Shown: positions 24,863 to 33,130 of the stretch, piece after piece
How positions within the stretch are numbered: the stretch's first letter is position 1
Layout: each line of letters begins with the position of its first letter
Origin: Gaiellasilicea sp037720595
GTDB taxonomy: Bacteria; Actinomycetota; Thermoleophilia; Gaiellales; Gaiellaceae
Length of the DNA: 64,000 nucleotides
NCBI GenBank assembly: GCA_037720595.1
Contig: JBBJLW010000010.1
Span: 1 to 64,000 of the forward strand
Direction of reading: 5' to 3'
The notes under the pieces: model-generated
Told to the model about the DNA's origin: nothing
What the model saw: the letters and a program-made list of their open reading frames with translations, nothing else
Database searches by the model: none
Position numbers and translations under genes: made by a program

Positions 24863-25641
24863 GCCGGCATCTCCTCCTCGGCGATGCCCGCAACCTTCGT
24901 CGGAACGCCGGCGGTGATCGCGTGGACGACTTCCTGCTGGTTCGTCTGCGCGCGATCGAACTCTACGATGTTCCGTCCCAATCGGAGCACGGTGATCCGG
25001 TGCGCGACCTCGAAGACGTCGTGCAGGTTGTGGGAGATGATCACGACGGCGAGACCCCGCTCGGCCAGCCGCTTGACCAGCTCGAGCACCTGTCGGGTCT
25101 GCGCGACACCGAGTGCCGCGGTCGGCTCGTCCAGCAGGACCACGCGCGAGTTCCACATCACGGCGCGCGCGACCGCGACCGACTGGCGCTGGCCGCCGGA
25201 CAGGCTTGCCACAGGCTGCCGGATCGAGCGGATCGTGGTCACCGCGAGCGTCTTCAGCGTCTCGGCCGTCGTCTGCTCCATCACCGGCTCGCGCAGGCGG
25301 TGGAACTGGTCGTGTGCCTCGCGTCCGAGATACATGTTCTGGACGACATCGAGGTTGTCGCAGAGCGCGAGATCCTGGTAGACGACTTCGATCCCGAGCC
25401 GAGCGGCGTCCTTTGGCCCGTGGATCGTCACCGGCTCACCGTCGAAGCGGATCTCGCCCTCGTCCACGGGATGGGTGCCCGCGATGCACTTGACGAGCGT
25501 GGACTTGCCGGCGCCGTTGTCGCCGACGAGCGCCATGACCTGGCCGGCCGCGACGCTGAAATCGACGTCCGCGAGCGCCTGCACGGAGCCGAAGCTCTTC
25601 GAGATTCCGCGCAATTCGAGAATGGGTGTGTTCTCGGCCAT
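24859..25641 (-). CDS. sugar ABC transporter ATP-binding protein (single domain)
   Basis: A 260-aa ABC ATPase: Walker A GDNGAGKST, Q-loop VVYQDLAL, signature LSGGQRQ, Walker B VVLLDEPT and switch IISHN. It energises import with the permease encoded downstream. Unlike XylG, RbsA or MglA, which contain two ATPase domains in about 500 aa, this has one and must dimerise. ATG 25641 (MAENTPILELRG) is the homologous start; the longer frame reads through an intergenic hairpin. Confidence 0.9.
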   Translation of the reverse strand: MAENTPILELRGISKSFGSVQALADVDFSVAAGQVMALVGDNGAGKSTLVKCIAGTHPVDEGEIRFDGEPVTIHGPKDAARLGIEVVYQDLALCDNLDVVQNMYLGREAHDQFHRLREPVMEQTTAETLKTLAVTTIRSIRQPVASLSGGQRQSVAVARAVMWNSRVVLLDEPTAALGVAQTRQVLELVKRLAERGLAVVIISHNLHDVFEVAHRITVLRLGRNIVEFDRAQTNQQEVVHAITAGVPTKVAGIAEEEMPA

Positions 25642-25650
25642 GGCCTCGTT

Positions 25651-25680
25651 GGGGGCGCCGGCTTTGCCGGCGCCGCCCCC
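25651..25680 (-). other. GC-rich hairpin between binding-protein and ATPase genes
   Basis: GGGGGCGCCGGC (25651-25662), a TTT loop and GCCGGCGCCGCCCCC (25666-25680) form a very stable stem with one bulged base. It lies in the 67-bp gap after the binding-protein gene and ends nine bases before the ATPase start. In sugar ABC operons such structures often reduce downstream expression or protect the upstream mRNA, which gives excess binding protein. Confidence 0.65.
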
Positions 25681-25708
25681 TATCCCTAGCAGCGAACGAG
25701 GCTCGGGG

Positions 25709-26785
25709 CTAGCAGTACTTCGCATACGTCCCGCGACAGACCTCGCTCCGCTTCAGGAATCCATCCGTGAAGAGGAGCTTGTAGTTGCGCTTCGTGATCG
25801 TGACCGGCACGAGCAGAACCGACGGCACCTGCCGCTTCCCGTCGAACGTCTTACCGTTCACGCCCGCCGGCTTCTGGCCCTTGACGATCGAGACCGCGAG
25901 CTTCGCAGCGGCGTTCGCCTCGGCCTTGATCGCCTTGTAGACGGTCATGCACTGGTCGCCCGCGAGGATGTTCTGGACGCCCTGCGCCGTCGCATCCTGG
26001 CCCGTCACCGGGATCTTCGGGAGCTTGCGCGCCTTGAGCGCCGAGATTGCAGCGTTACCGAGGCCGTCGTTCGCCGCGGCGACACCGTTGATCTTGTTGC
26101 CGGTTCGGGCGAGCATCTGCTCGAAGATCCCGAGCGCCTTCTGGTTGTCCCAGTCCGGTACGGCCTGGGCCGGGCCCGCGACGAAGGTGCCGTTCTTGAA
26201 GAGCGGAGCGAGCACGGACTGGTAGCCCTGGCGGAAGAGCGTCGCGTTGTTGTCGGTCGGCGATCCGTGCAGCTGAGCGATCACCGGCTTCTTGGAGTAC
26301 ATCCCGCTCGACTTGAGGCAGCTGACGAGCCCTTGCCCCTGGAGACGTCCGACGGCGACGTTGTTGAACGAGACGTAGTACGCCGTGCTCCCCTTCAGCG
26401 TCAGGCGGTCGTAGTCGATCACCTTGGCGCCGCGCGCCTTCGCAAGCGCCTGGATCGCGGCCCCGGAGCCGGAGTCCAGATTGACGAGCAGGATCACCTT
26501 GGCGCCGTTCGTGAGCGCCTGCTCGGCCTGGGCTCGCTGCTTCTGGCGGTCGCCCTCGGCGTTGACGATGCTGTACGTGACCCCGGCTGCCTTGAAGGCT
26601 GCTCCGAGGAAGCGGCGATCCTGCGTCTCCCAGCGCACGGACGACTTCGAGTCCGGGAGCAGGACGGCGACTTGCGCGTCGGCGGCGGTTGCCGCCTTCG
26701 CGTCGGAGCGGGCGGACGCGGTCGCGGCCAGCACGGCCGCAACGATCGCGAGCAGCGCCAGAGAAGCAAGAGTTGCTTTCTTCAC
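25709..26785 (-). CDS. sugar ABC transporter substrate-binding protein (XylF-like)
   Basis: A 358-aa periplasmic-binding-protein type 1 domain protein (Peripla_BP_4). The N-terminus VKKATLASLALLAIVAAVLA with a later ASA site is a Sec signal, but no lipobox Cys is present, unusual for a monoderm bacterium. VAVLLPDSKSSVRWETQD, VNLDSGSGAAIQALAKA and VTGQDATAQGVQNI are XylF/ChvE-type ligand-pocket segments. The C-terminus carries two Cys (EVCRGTYAKYC). GTG 26785 is preceded by AAGGAGG at good spacing, so this gene is probably translated strongly. Confidence 0.9.
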   Translation of the reverse strand: MKKATLASLALLAIVAAVLAATASARSDAKAATAADAQVAVLLPDSKSSVRWETQDRRFLGAAFKAAGVTYSIVNAEGDRQKQRAQAEQALTNGAKVILLVNLDSGSGAAIQALAKARGAKVIDYDRLTLKGSTAYYVSFNNVAVGRLQGQGLVSCLKSSGMYSKKPVIAQLHGSPTDNNATLFRQGYQSVLAPLFKNGTFVAGPAQAVPDWDNQKALGIFEQMLARTGNKINGVAAANDGLGNAAISALKARKLPKIPVTGQDATAQGVQNILAGDQCMTVYKAIKAEANAAAKLAVSIVKGQKPAGVNGKTFDGKRQVPSVLLVPVTITKRNYKLLFTDGFLKRSEVCRGTYAKYC

Positions 26786-26882
26786 GATTCCCTCCTTGGA
26801 GTGTTCGGGTCTGCGGTACGGGGGTGTCTCTGTTTGGTGGAGCACGTCCTCCTTTCGACTGCTGAGTACGCGGAGCAGCGAA

Positions 26883-28139
26883 TCACGTGGCGACCTGCCG
26901 CTGGAGCGTGGCGAGGCCGGCCGAGCGAAGCCGCTCGGTGTCGCCGATCACGAGCGCGAGCGCGCCGAGCAGCTCCGCGCGCTCGCCGAGCTCGGCGGGG
27001 CGGATCTCGAGCGCTGAAGCCGCGGCGGGAAGCGCGTAGCGGTCGACCGCCTCGCGGATCCCCTCGAGGAGCACGTCGCCTGCGACGCTGATCTCCCCGC
27101 CAACGACGACGACGTCGGGGTTCAGGTGGTTCGCAAGGTCCGCGACAGCGCGTCCGACGGCTCGGCCCGCGTCGTTGAGAACGCGGCGGGCGCCGAGGTC
27201 GCCGCTGCGGACGAGCTCGAGCATCTCCGGGACGCTCAGGCCTTCGCCGTGCATCGGGCGGAGGAGGGCGAGCAGCGGCTCGGCAGCGGCGACGGCCTCG
27301 AGGCAGCCGCGGTTGCCGCAGCGGCAGACGGCCCCGTCCGGGACGGTCTGGACGTGCCCGATCTCGCCGGCCACACCGGTCGCGCCGCGGTAGAGGCGGC
27401 CGTCGAGGACGAGGCCCGAGCCGATCCCGGAGGCGATCTTGACGTACACGAGCGCGGTCGCGTGCCTGCCCGCGCCGAAGAAGTGCTCCGCGAGGGCCCC
27501 GAGGTTCGCGTCGTTGTCGACCGCGACCGGGAGGTCGAGGCGGTCGCCCAGCTCCTCTGCGGCATCCAGCCCTTGCCAGCCGGGAAGGATCACGCTCGAG
27601 CCGACGAGCCCGGTGCGGCGGTCGATCGGGCCCGGTAGGCCCATCCCGACGCCGACGACGTGGTCGCGGCGGAGCGAGGCCTCCTCGAGCACCTCGTGCG
27701 CCATCCTCACGGCCTCGTCGAGCGCCGGCCCTGCCCGGAGATCGACGTCGAACGGGATCGAGCGCTCGGCGAGGACGGTCGAGGAGAGATCCGCCACGGC
27801 GACGCGTAGATGCGAATGGCCGAAGTCGACTCCGAGGGCCGCGCCCGCCGAGGCATCGAGTCGGAGGAGCGTGGCCGGCCGCCCCCTGCCGCCCTTCGCG
27901 CTCTCGTCGGCGTCCTCGACGACGAGGCCGGTTCCCTGCAGGTCAGCGAGGATCGACGTCACTGTCGTCCGCGAGAGCCCCGTCGCCCGGACGAGCTCAC
28001 CGCGGCTCGCCGAGCCTGACCGGCGGAGCGCATCGACGATCCGCAATCGGTTCACCTCCCGCAGGCCGGTAAGCGAGCCGCCACGGTTGCCATCGTCGGC
28101 GTCGACGAGCTTCACGAGGCGGGAGCGTCTACTCCTCAT
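26883..28139 (-). CDS. ROK-family transcriptional regulator (XylR/NagC type)
   Basis: A 418-aa repressor-type protein. Residues 25-80 form a winged helix (LREVNRLRIVDALRRSGSASRGELVRATGLSRTTVTSIL is split across helix 1 and recognition helix). Residues 100-400 form a ROK sugar-kinase domain with a DFGHSHLRVAVAD start, DNDANLGALAEHFFGAG and the zinc motif CRCGNRGCLE. It reads in the same direction as the downstream transport and catabolic genes and should respond to xylose or a related sugar. A 16-bp dyad upstream could be its operator. Confidence 0.9.
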   Translation of the reverse strand: MRSRRSRLVKLVDADDGNRGGSLTGLREVNRLRIVDALRRSGSASRGELVRATGLSRTTVTSILADLQGTGLVVEDADESAKGGRGRPATLLRLDASAGAALGVDFGHSHLRVAVADLSSTVLAERSIPFDVDLRAGPALDEAVRMAHEVLEEASLRRDHVVGVGMGLPGPIDRRTGLVGSSVILPGWQGLDAAEELGDRLDLPVAVDNDANLGALAEHFFGAGRHATALVYVKIASGIGSGLVLDGRLYRGATGVAGEIGHVQTVPDGAVCRCGNRGCLEAVAAAEPLLALLRPMHGEGLSVPEMLELVRSGDLGARRVLNDAGRAVGRAVADLANHLNPDVVVVGGEISVAGDVLLEGIREAVDRYALPAAASALEIRPAELGERAELLGALALVIGDTERLRSAGLATLQRQVAT

Positions 28140-28182
28140 CGATATTTGTCAAGATTCCGGCTAAATAGTCGGTGAAATCGGC

Positions 28183-28198
28183 ATCTTTCCGGCAAGAT
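28183..28198. promoter_or_regulatory. candidate operator dyad between ROK gene and malate synthase
   Basis: ATCTTTCCGGCAAGAT matches its own reverse complement at 14 of 16 positions. It lies in a locally AT-rich 94-bp spacer between the divergent ROK and malate synthase genes. A related half-site AAGATTCCGG is at 28151-28160. A ROK regulator site is the likely reading, but this is from symmetry only. Confidence 0.45.
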
Positions 28199-28233
28199 GG
28201 CCCCAGGGCAACGCGTGCCGGTAGAAGTGCTCC

Positions 28234-29709
<1,476 letters not shown>

Positions 29710-29727
29710 GCTGGAGCGCTCGTTCGT

Positions 29728-29741
29728 TATACTAATAGTAT
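29728..29741 (+). promoter_or_regulatory. mazEF promoter with overlapping palindrome
   Basis: TATACT (29728-29733) is a near-consensus -10 exactly six bases before the antitoxin ATG (29740), and no Shine-Dalgarno is visible, so the mRNA is probably leaderless. The palindrome ATACT-AAT-AGTAT (29729-29741) covers the -10 and the start codon. A ribbon-helix-helix antitoxin bound here would block its own transcription. Confidence 0.65.
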
Positions 29742-29970
29742 GAAGACCGCGATCTCGATCCCGGATGACCTCTTCGCGCGAGCTGATGAGCTTGCGGATC
29801 GGCTCGGGAAGTCGCGCAGCCAGGTCTACCGCGAGGCGCTCGCCGAGTACCTCGATCGCCGCTCGACCACGGCCGTGACGCAGGCGCTCGACGAGATCGC
29901 GGACGAGCTCGACATGGACGCGTGGACGGTCGAGGCAGGTCGGAAGGCGCTCGAGCACAGCGAGTGGTAA
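29740..29970 (+). CDS. ribbon-helix-helix antitoxin, MazE-like
   Basis: A 76-aa protein. Residues 1-42 are a ribbon-helix-helix DNA-binding domain (MKTAISIPDDLFARADELADRLG, then SRSQVYREALAEYL). The C-terminal part (LDEIADELDMDAWTVEAGRKAL) would wrap the toxin. It should neutralise the MazF-like protein encoded next and autorepress through the palindrome at its start. Its stop overlaps the toxin start by a few bases, the usual arrangement for tight coupling. Confidence 0.87.
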   Translation: MKTAISIPDDLFARADELADRLGKSRSQVYREALAEYLDRRSTTAVTQALDEIADELDMDAWTVEAGRKALEHSEW

Positions 29971-30311
29971 TCGGTCAGGGCGACGTCTTTTGGGCCTCGC
30001 TCGACGACCCGACAGGCTCCGGCCCCGGATTCCGGCGTCCGGTCGTGATCGTCCAGAGCGATGCGTTCAATGCGAGCAGGCTCGCAACCGTCGTCGTCGT
30101 CCCACTGACGAGCAACCTGCGCTGGGCCGCCGCGCCCGGCAACGTGCTCCTCAGCGCCGGCCGGAGTGGGCTCCCGCGGGATTCGGTTGCGAACGTCTCC
30201 CAGCTCATCGCGATTGACCGGCGCATTCTCTCCGACCGCGTCGGCCGTGTGAACGAGCGCGAGCTTGCCTCGATTCTCGCCGGGATCGACGTCGTTCTCG
30301 GCCGCGAATAG
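29964..30311 (+). CDS. MazF-like endoribonuclease toxin
   Basis: A 115-aa PemK/MazF fold protein. IGQGDVFWASLDDPTGSGPGFRRPVVIVQSD is split over the first two strands and carries the catalytic Arg region; VVVPLTSNLRWAAAPGNVLL carries the Thr/Ser substrate loop, and DSVANVSQLIAIDR completes the dimer interface. Members cut single-stranded mRNA at short motifs and stop growth when the antitoxin is lost. GTG 29964 overlaps the antitoxin stop. Target specificity cannot be read from sequence. Confidence 0.88.
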   Translation: MVIGQGDVFWASLDDPTGSGPGFRRPVVIVQSDAFNASRLATVVVVPLTSNLRWAAAPGNVLLSAGRSGLPRDSVANVSQLIAIDRRILSDRVGRVNERELASILAGIDVVLGRE

Positions 30312-30316
30312 ACCGA

Positions 30317-30952
30317 CTAATCCCCTGCGACGAAGAACTGCCAGTCGCCGTCAGCCGTGATCGCGGTGCGATAGCCGAGGTAGCCGCCGGCGCCCGCGCC
30401 GCTGCGCATCTGGTCGACCTCCGCCTGGGAGTAGAGCCCGCTGTCGGCGAGAGCCTGCCAGGCCTCGTCGCTCGGCGACTCCTCGTATGCGGTCGGCCAG
30501 GCGTAGGAACCGGACTCGTTGCGCGTGAACGGCATTGCGAGGATCGTCGCGAGGGCGCGCATGGGCAGTGGATCCTCCGTCGCTGCCTCCTCGACGTTCC
30601 GCCAGAACTCGGCCGCGGAGGTGCCGCCTCCGTAGCTGAACGTGAAGCCTTCGCCCCGCTCGAGCGCCAGCCGCTCGAGCTCCTCGTAGTCGCACGCGAT
30701 CGCGGCGCCCCAGATCGCGCGGCGCAGCTCGGCGACCGGCTCAGGCAGATCCTGCTCGGGCAGCGTCGTCCGGATCGTCGAGGTCGAGCACGCCTCGGCC
30801 TGCGGCGGCGCGGTCTCGGTCTCTGTCTCTGTTTCTGTTTCTGTTTCTGTAACCGTCACAGTGACGGGTGGGGTCGCGACCTCGTCGGAGGCGGACTCGG
30901 AGCCGCAGCCCGCGAAGACGAAAACGACCAGAAAGAGGAGAGCGAGCCTCAT
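30317..30952 (-). CDS. lipoprotein with Thr-Glu repeat linker
   Basis: A 211-aa predicted lipoprotein. The signal peptide ends in the lipobox VFAGC, then a low-complexity linker of alternating Thr-Val and Thr-Glu (residues 30-48) precedes a folded domain with AIWGAAIACDYEELERLALE and YAWPTAYEESPSDEAW. The domain resembles extracytoplasmic proteins of unknown function in other actinomycetes. The linker is encoded by a hexanucleotide repeat. It overlaps the TPP-enzyme gene by four bases (ATGA), so it is co-translated with a cytoplasmic enzyme for no obvious reason. Confidence 0.78.
   Translation of the reverse strand: MRLALLFLVVFVFAGCGSESASDEVATPPVTVTVTETETETETETETAPPQAEACSTSTIRTTLPEQDLPEPVAELRRAIWGAAIACDYEELERLALERGEGFTFSYGGGTSAAEFWRNVEEAATEDPLPMRALATILAMPFTRNESGSYAWPTAYEESPSDEAWQALADSGLYSQAEVDQMRSGAGAGGYLGYRTAITADGDWQFFVAGD
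30813..30848. repeat. hexanucleotide microsatellite in the lipoprotein gene
   Basis: Six consecutive 6-mers GTYTCK (three begin GTC, three begin GTTTCT) run on the plus strand. On the coding strand they read as Thr-Glu repeats. Because the unit is six bases, gain or loss changes linker length without a frameshift. Confidence 0.85.
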
Positions 30953-32631
30953 GCGACCTCGGTTCGTTCGCGTTCGGCGCGTCCCTGCCGCAGCTCGGTA
31001 AGGGTTGTGTGAGGCGTGATCCCCTCGGGGTCGACGCGCAGGTGGAGCAGCGCAGGCCGCTTCGCCTCGAGCGCGCGATCGAGCGCCGGCGCGAAGTCTC
31101 CGGTGGGTTCGACCGTCTCGCCGTGCGCGCCGAACGAGCGGGCGAACGCGGCGAAGTCCGGATTCGTGAGCGACGTTCCGACCACACGGCCAGGGTACTC
31201 GCGCTCCTGGTGCATCCGGATCGTGCCGTACATGCCGTTGTCGACTACGAGCACGATCACGTTCGCCCGCTCGTGCACGGCCGTCGCCAGCTCCTGGCCG
31301 CTCATCAGGAAATCACCGTCGCCCGCGATACAAACGACGGTTCGCTCCGGGTATGCGAGCTTGGCCGCGATCGCCGCCGGCAGCCCGTAGCCCATTGCCC
31401 CGCTCGTCGGCGCGAGCTGGGTGCGGTAGCCGTGGAAGGGGAAAAACCGGTGTGCCCAGACTGCGAAGTTCCCGGCGCCGTTCGTCAGGATCGCGTCATC
31501 GGGCAGTCGCTGGCGCATGGCCCGCATCGCCTGGCTCAGGTTGAGCTTGCCCGGCGAGGAGACGGGCTCGAGCGTGGCGAGATAGTCGGCGTGGGCGGAC
31601 TCGACCCAGGCGCGGCGAGCCGAACCTTGTGTTGTTCCAACACAAGCATCGAGTGCGGCCGCGGCGAACTCCGGCGAACCGGCGTGGATCGGCAGCGCGG
31701 GCTGGAAGACGCGACCGAGCTCCTCCGCGCCCGGATGGACGTGGACGAGCGTCTGCCGGGGAAGCGGCGGCTCGACGAGCGTGTAGCCGCCGGTCGTCAT
31801 CTCACCGAGCCGCGCTCCGACGACGAGCAGCAGATCGGACTCGGCGATCCGCTGCGCCAGCTTCGGATCGATCCCGACACCGACGTGTCCCGCATGGGCG
31901 TGCGAGCGGTTGTCGATGTAGTCCTGACAGCGAAATGAGGTGCCCACCGGCAGCTCGCTCGCCTCGCAGAACGCGAGGAGGTCGGCCGCCGCCTCGGCGC
32001 TCCACCCGCCGCCACCGACGATCGCGAAGGGGCGCTCGGCTCGCTCGAGCAGGCCCCGAAGTTGCTGGAGCTCGGCGGCTCCGGGATGGGTTTGCACCCG
32101 CATGTATGGACGCGCGTCGGCGATGTCGATCTCGTCGACGAGCATGTCCTCGGGGAGCGCGAGCACGACGGGGCCTGGGCGGCCCGCTGTCGCGACGGTG
32201 AAGGCGCGCGCGATCAGCTCGGGGATCCGCTCGGCGCTCTCGATCTGCGCCACCCACTTCGCCATCGGGTTGAACATGCGCCGGTAGTCGATCTCCTGGA
32301 AGGCCTCCCGCTCGAGCATGTCGCGGCCGACCTGGCCGATCAGGAGGATCAGCGGAGTCGAGTCCTGGTGGGCCGTGTGGACGCCGATCGAGGCGTGCGT
32401 GGCACCTGGCCCGCGCGTGACGAGGCAGATCCCCGGCCCGCCTGTCAGCTTGCCGTGAGCCTCGGCCATGTTTGCGGCGGCGGCCTCGTGCCGGCAGGTC
32501 ACGAGCCGGATCGGTGCGTCGTGAAGCGCGTCGAGCACGGCGAGATAGCTCTCTCCGGGAACGCAGAACGCAAGCTCGACCCCGTGCAGCGCGAGTTGGT
32601 CGACCAGCACCTGACCGCCGGTACGGGGCAT
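30949..32631 (-). CDS. thiamine pyrophosphate-dependent enzyme, acetolactate synthase-like
   Basis: A 560-aa TPP enzyme of the acetolactate synthase/benzoylformate decarboxylase superfamily. The N-terminal domain has the catalytic Glu in VTCRHEAAAANMAEAHG near residue 48. The middle domain is FAD-binding-like. The C-terminal domain has the TPP motif GDGDFLMSGQELATA to VVDNG. Possible reactions are acetolactate formation or 2-oxo acid decarboxylation. Placement after an aldehyde dehydrogenase and no ilvN neighbour favour a catabolic decarboxylase; that is inference. ATG 32631 follows a TTG one codon earlier. Confidence 0.85.
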   Translation of the reverse strand: MPRTGGQVLVDQLALHGVELAFCVPGESYLAVLDALHDAPIRLVTCRHEAAAANMAEAHGKLTGGPGICLVTRGPGATHASIGVHTAHQDSTPLILLIGQVGRDMLEREAFQEIDYRRMFNPMAKWVAQIESAERIPELIARAFTVATAGRPGPVVLALPEDMLVDEIDIADARPYMRVQTHPGAAELQQLRGLLERAERPFAIVGGGGWSAEAAADLLAFCEASELPVGTSFRCQDYIDNRSHAHAGHVGVGIDPKLAQRIAESDLLLVVGARLGEMTTGGYTLVEPPLPRQTLVHVHPGAEELGRVFQPALPIHAGSPEFAAAALDACVGTTQGSARRAWVESAHADYLATLEPVSSPGKLNLSQAMRAMRQRLPDDAILTNGAGNFAVWAHRFFPFHGYRTQLAPTSGAMGYGLPAAIAAKLAYPERTVVCIAGDGDFLMSGQELATAVHERANVIVLVVDNGMYGTIRMHQEREYPGRVVGTSLTNPDFAAFARSFGAHGETVEPTGDFAPALDRALEAKRPALLHLRVDPEGITPHTTLTELRQGRAERERTEVA

Positions 32632-32650
32632 CAACGGTGAATCGCGGCAG

Positions 32651-33130
32651 TCACAGGTGAAGAGCGCCTTGGGCGAGCGACTCGTGCGCCGGCTCCTCCG
32701 CGCGCACGAGCACGACCCGGACGATCGTGCCGCGACCGGAGATCTCGGCCGGCTCCTGCCAAACGCCGAAGGGCTGCACGAGCTCGCCGTCGACGGTCAG
32801 CTCACCGCGGAGGACGCAGCCGATTCCCTGCCCGGCCGCCGGCTCGCCGTCCCCGCGCTCGCAACGCATCACGTAGTCGGCCCACGGGTCGAGCTCGACG
32901 TGAATGCAGAGCTTCGCGTCGTCGACCGACCACTCGGTCAGCTCCCAGCGGATCACGGTCGCGCCGTCGGAGCCGGCCTCGAGGCGCGCTTCGTCGGAGC
33001 CGAACGCGGCGGAGCCCGCGTGCAGGGAACTGAGCTCCCCCGAGGCGACGTAGACGATCCGGCCGCCGGCGGCGAGCGCCAGCTCCTCCCGCGGCGCGAG
33101 CAGGTCTTCGTAGAGCGAGAGTGCGGTCAT
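32651..33130 (-). CDS. small protein of unknown function, cupin-like strands
   Basis: A 159-aa protein without a recognised family. It is rich in predicted short beta strands (GGRIVYVASGELSSL, VIRWELTEWSV, GCVLRGELTVDGELV, GTIVRVVLVRAEE), which suggests a cupin or other small barrel, but no metal motif is clear. It is translationally coupled to gabD (ATGA overlap) and lies 19 bp before the TPP enzyme, so it belongs to that catabolic operon, perhaps as an accessory or binding protein. Confidence 0.72.
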   Translation of the reverse strand: MTALSLYEDLLAPREELALAAGGRIVYVASGELSSLHAGSAAFGSDEARLEAGSDGATVIRWELTEWSVDDAKLCIHVELDPWADYVMRCERGDGEPAAGQGIGCVLRGELTVDGELVQPFGVWQEPAEISGRGTIVRVVLVRAEEPAHESLAQGALHL

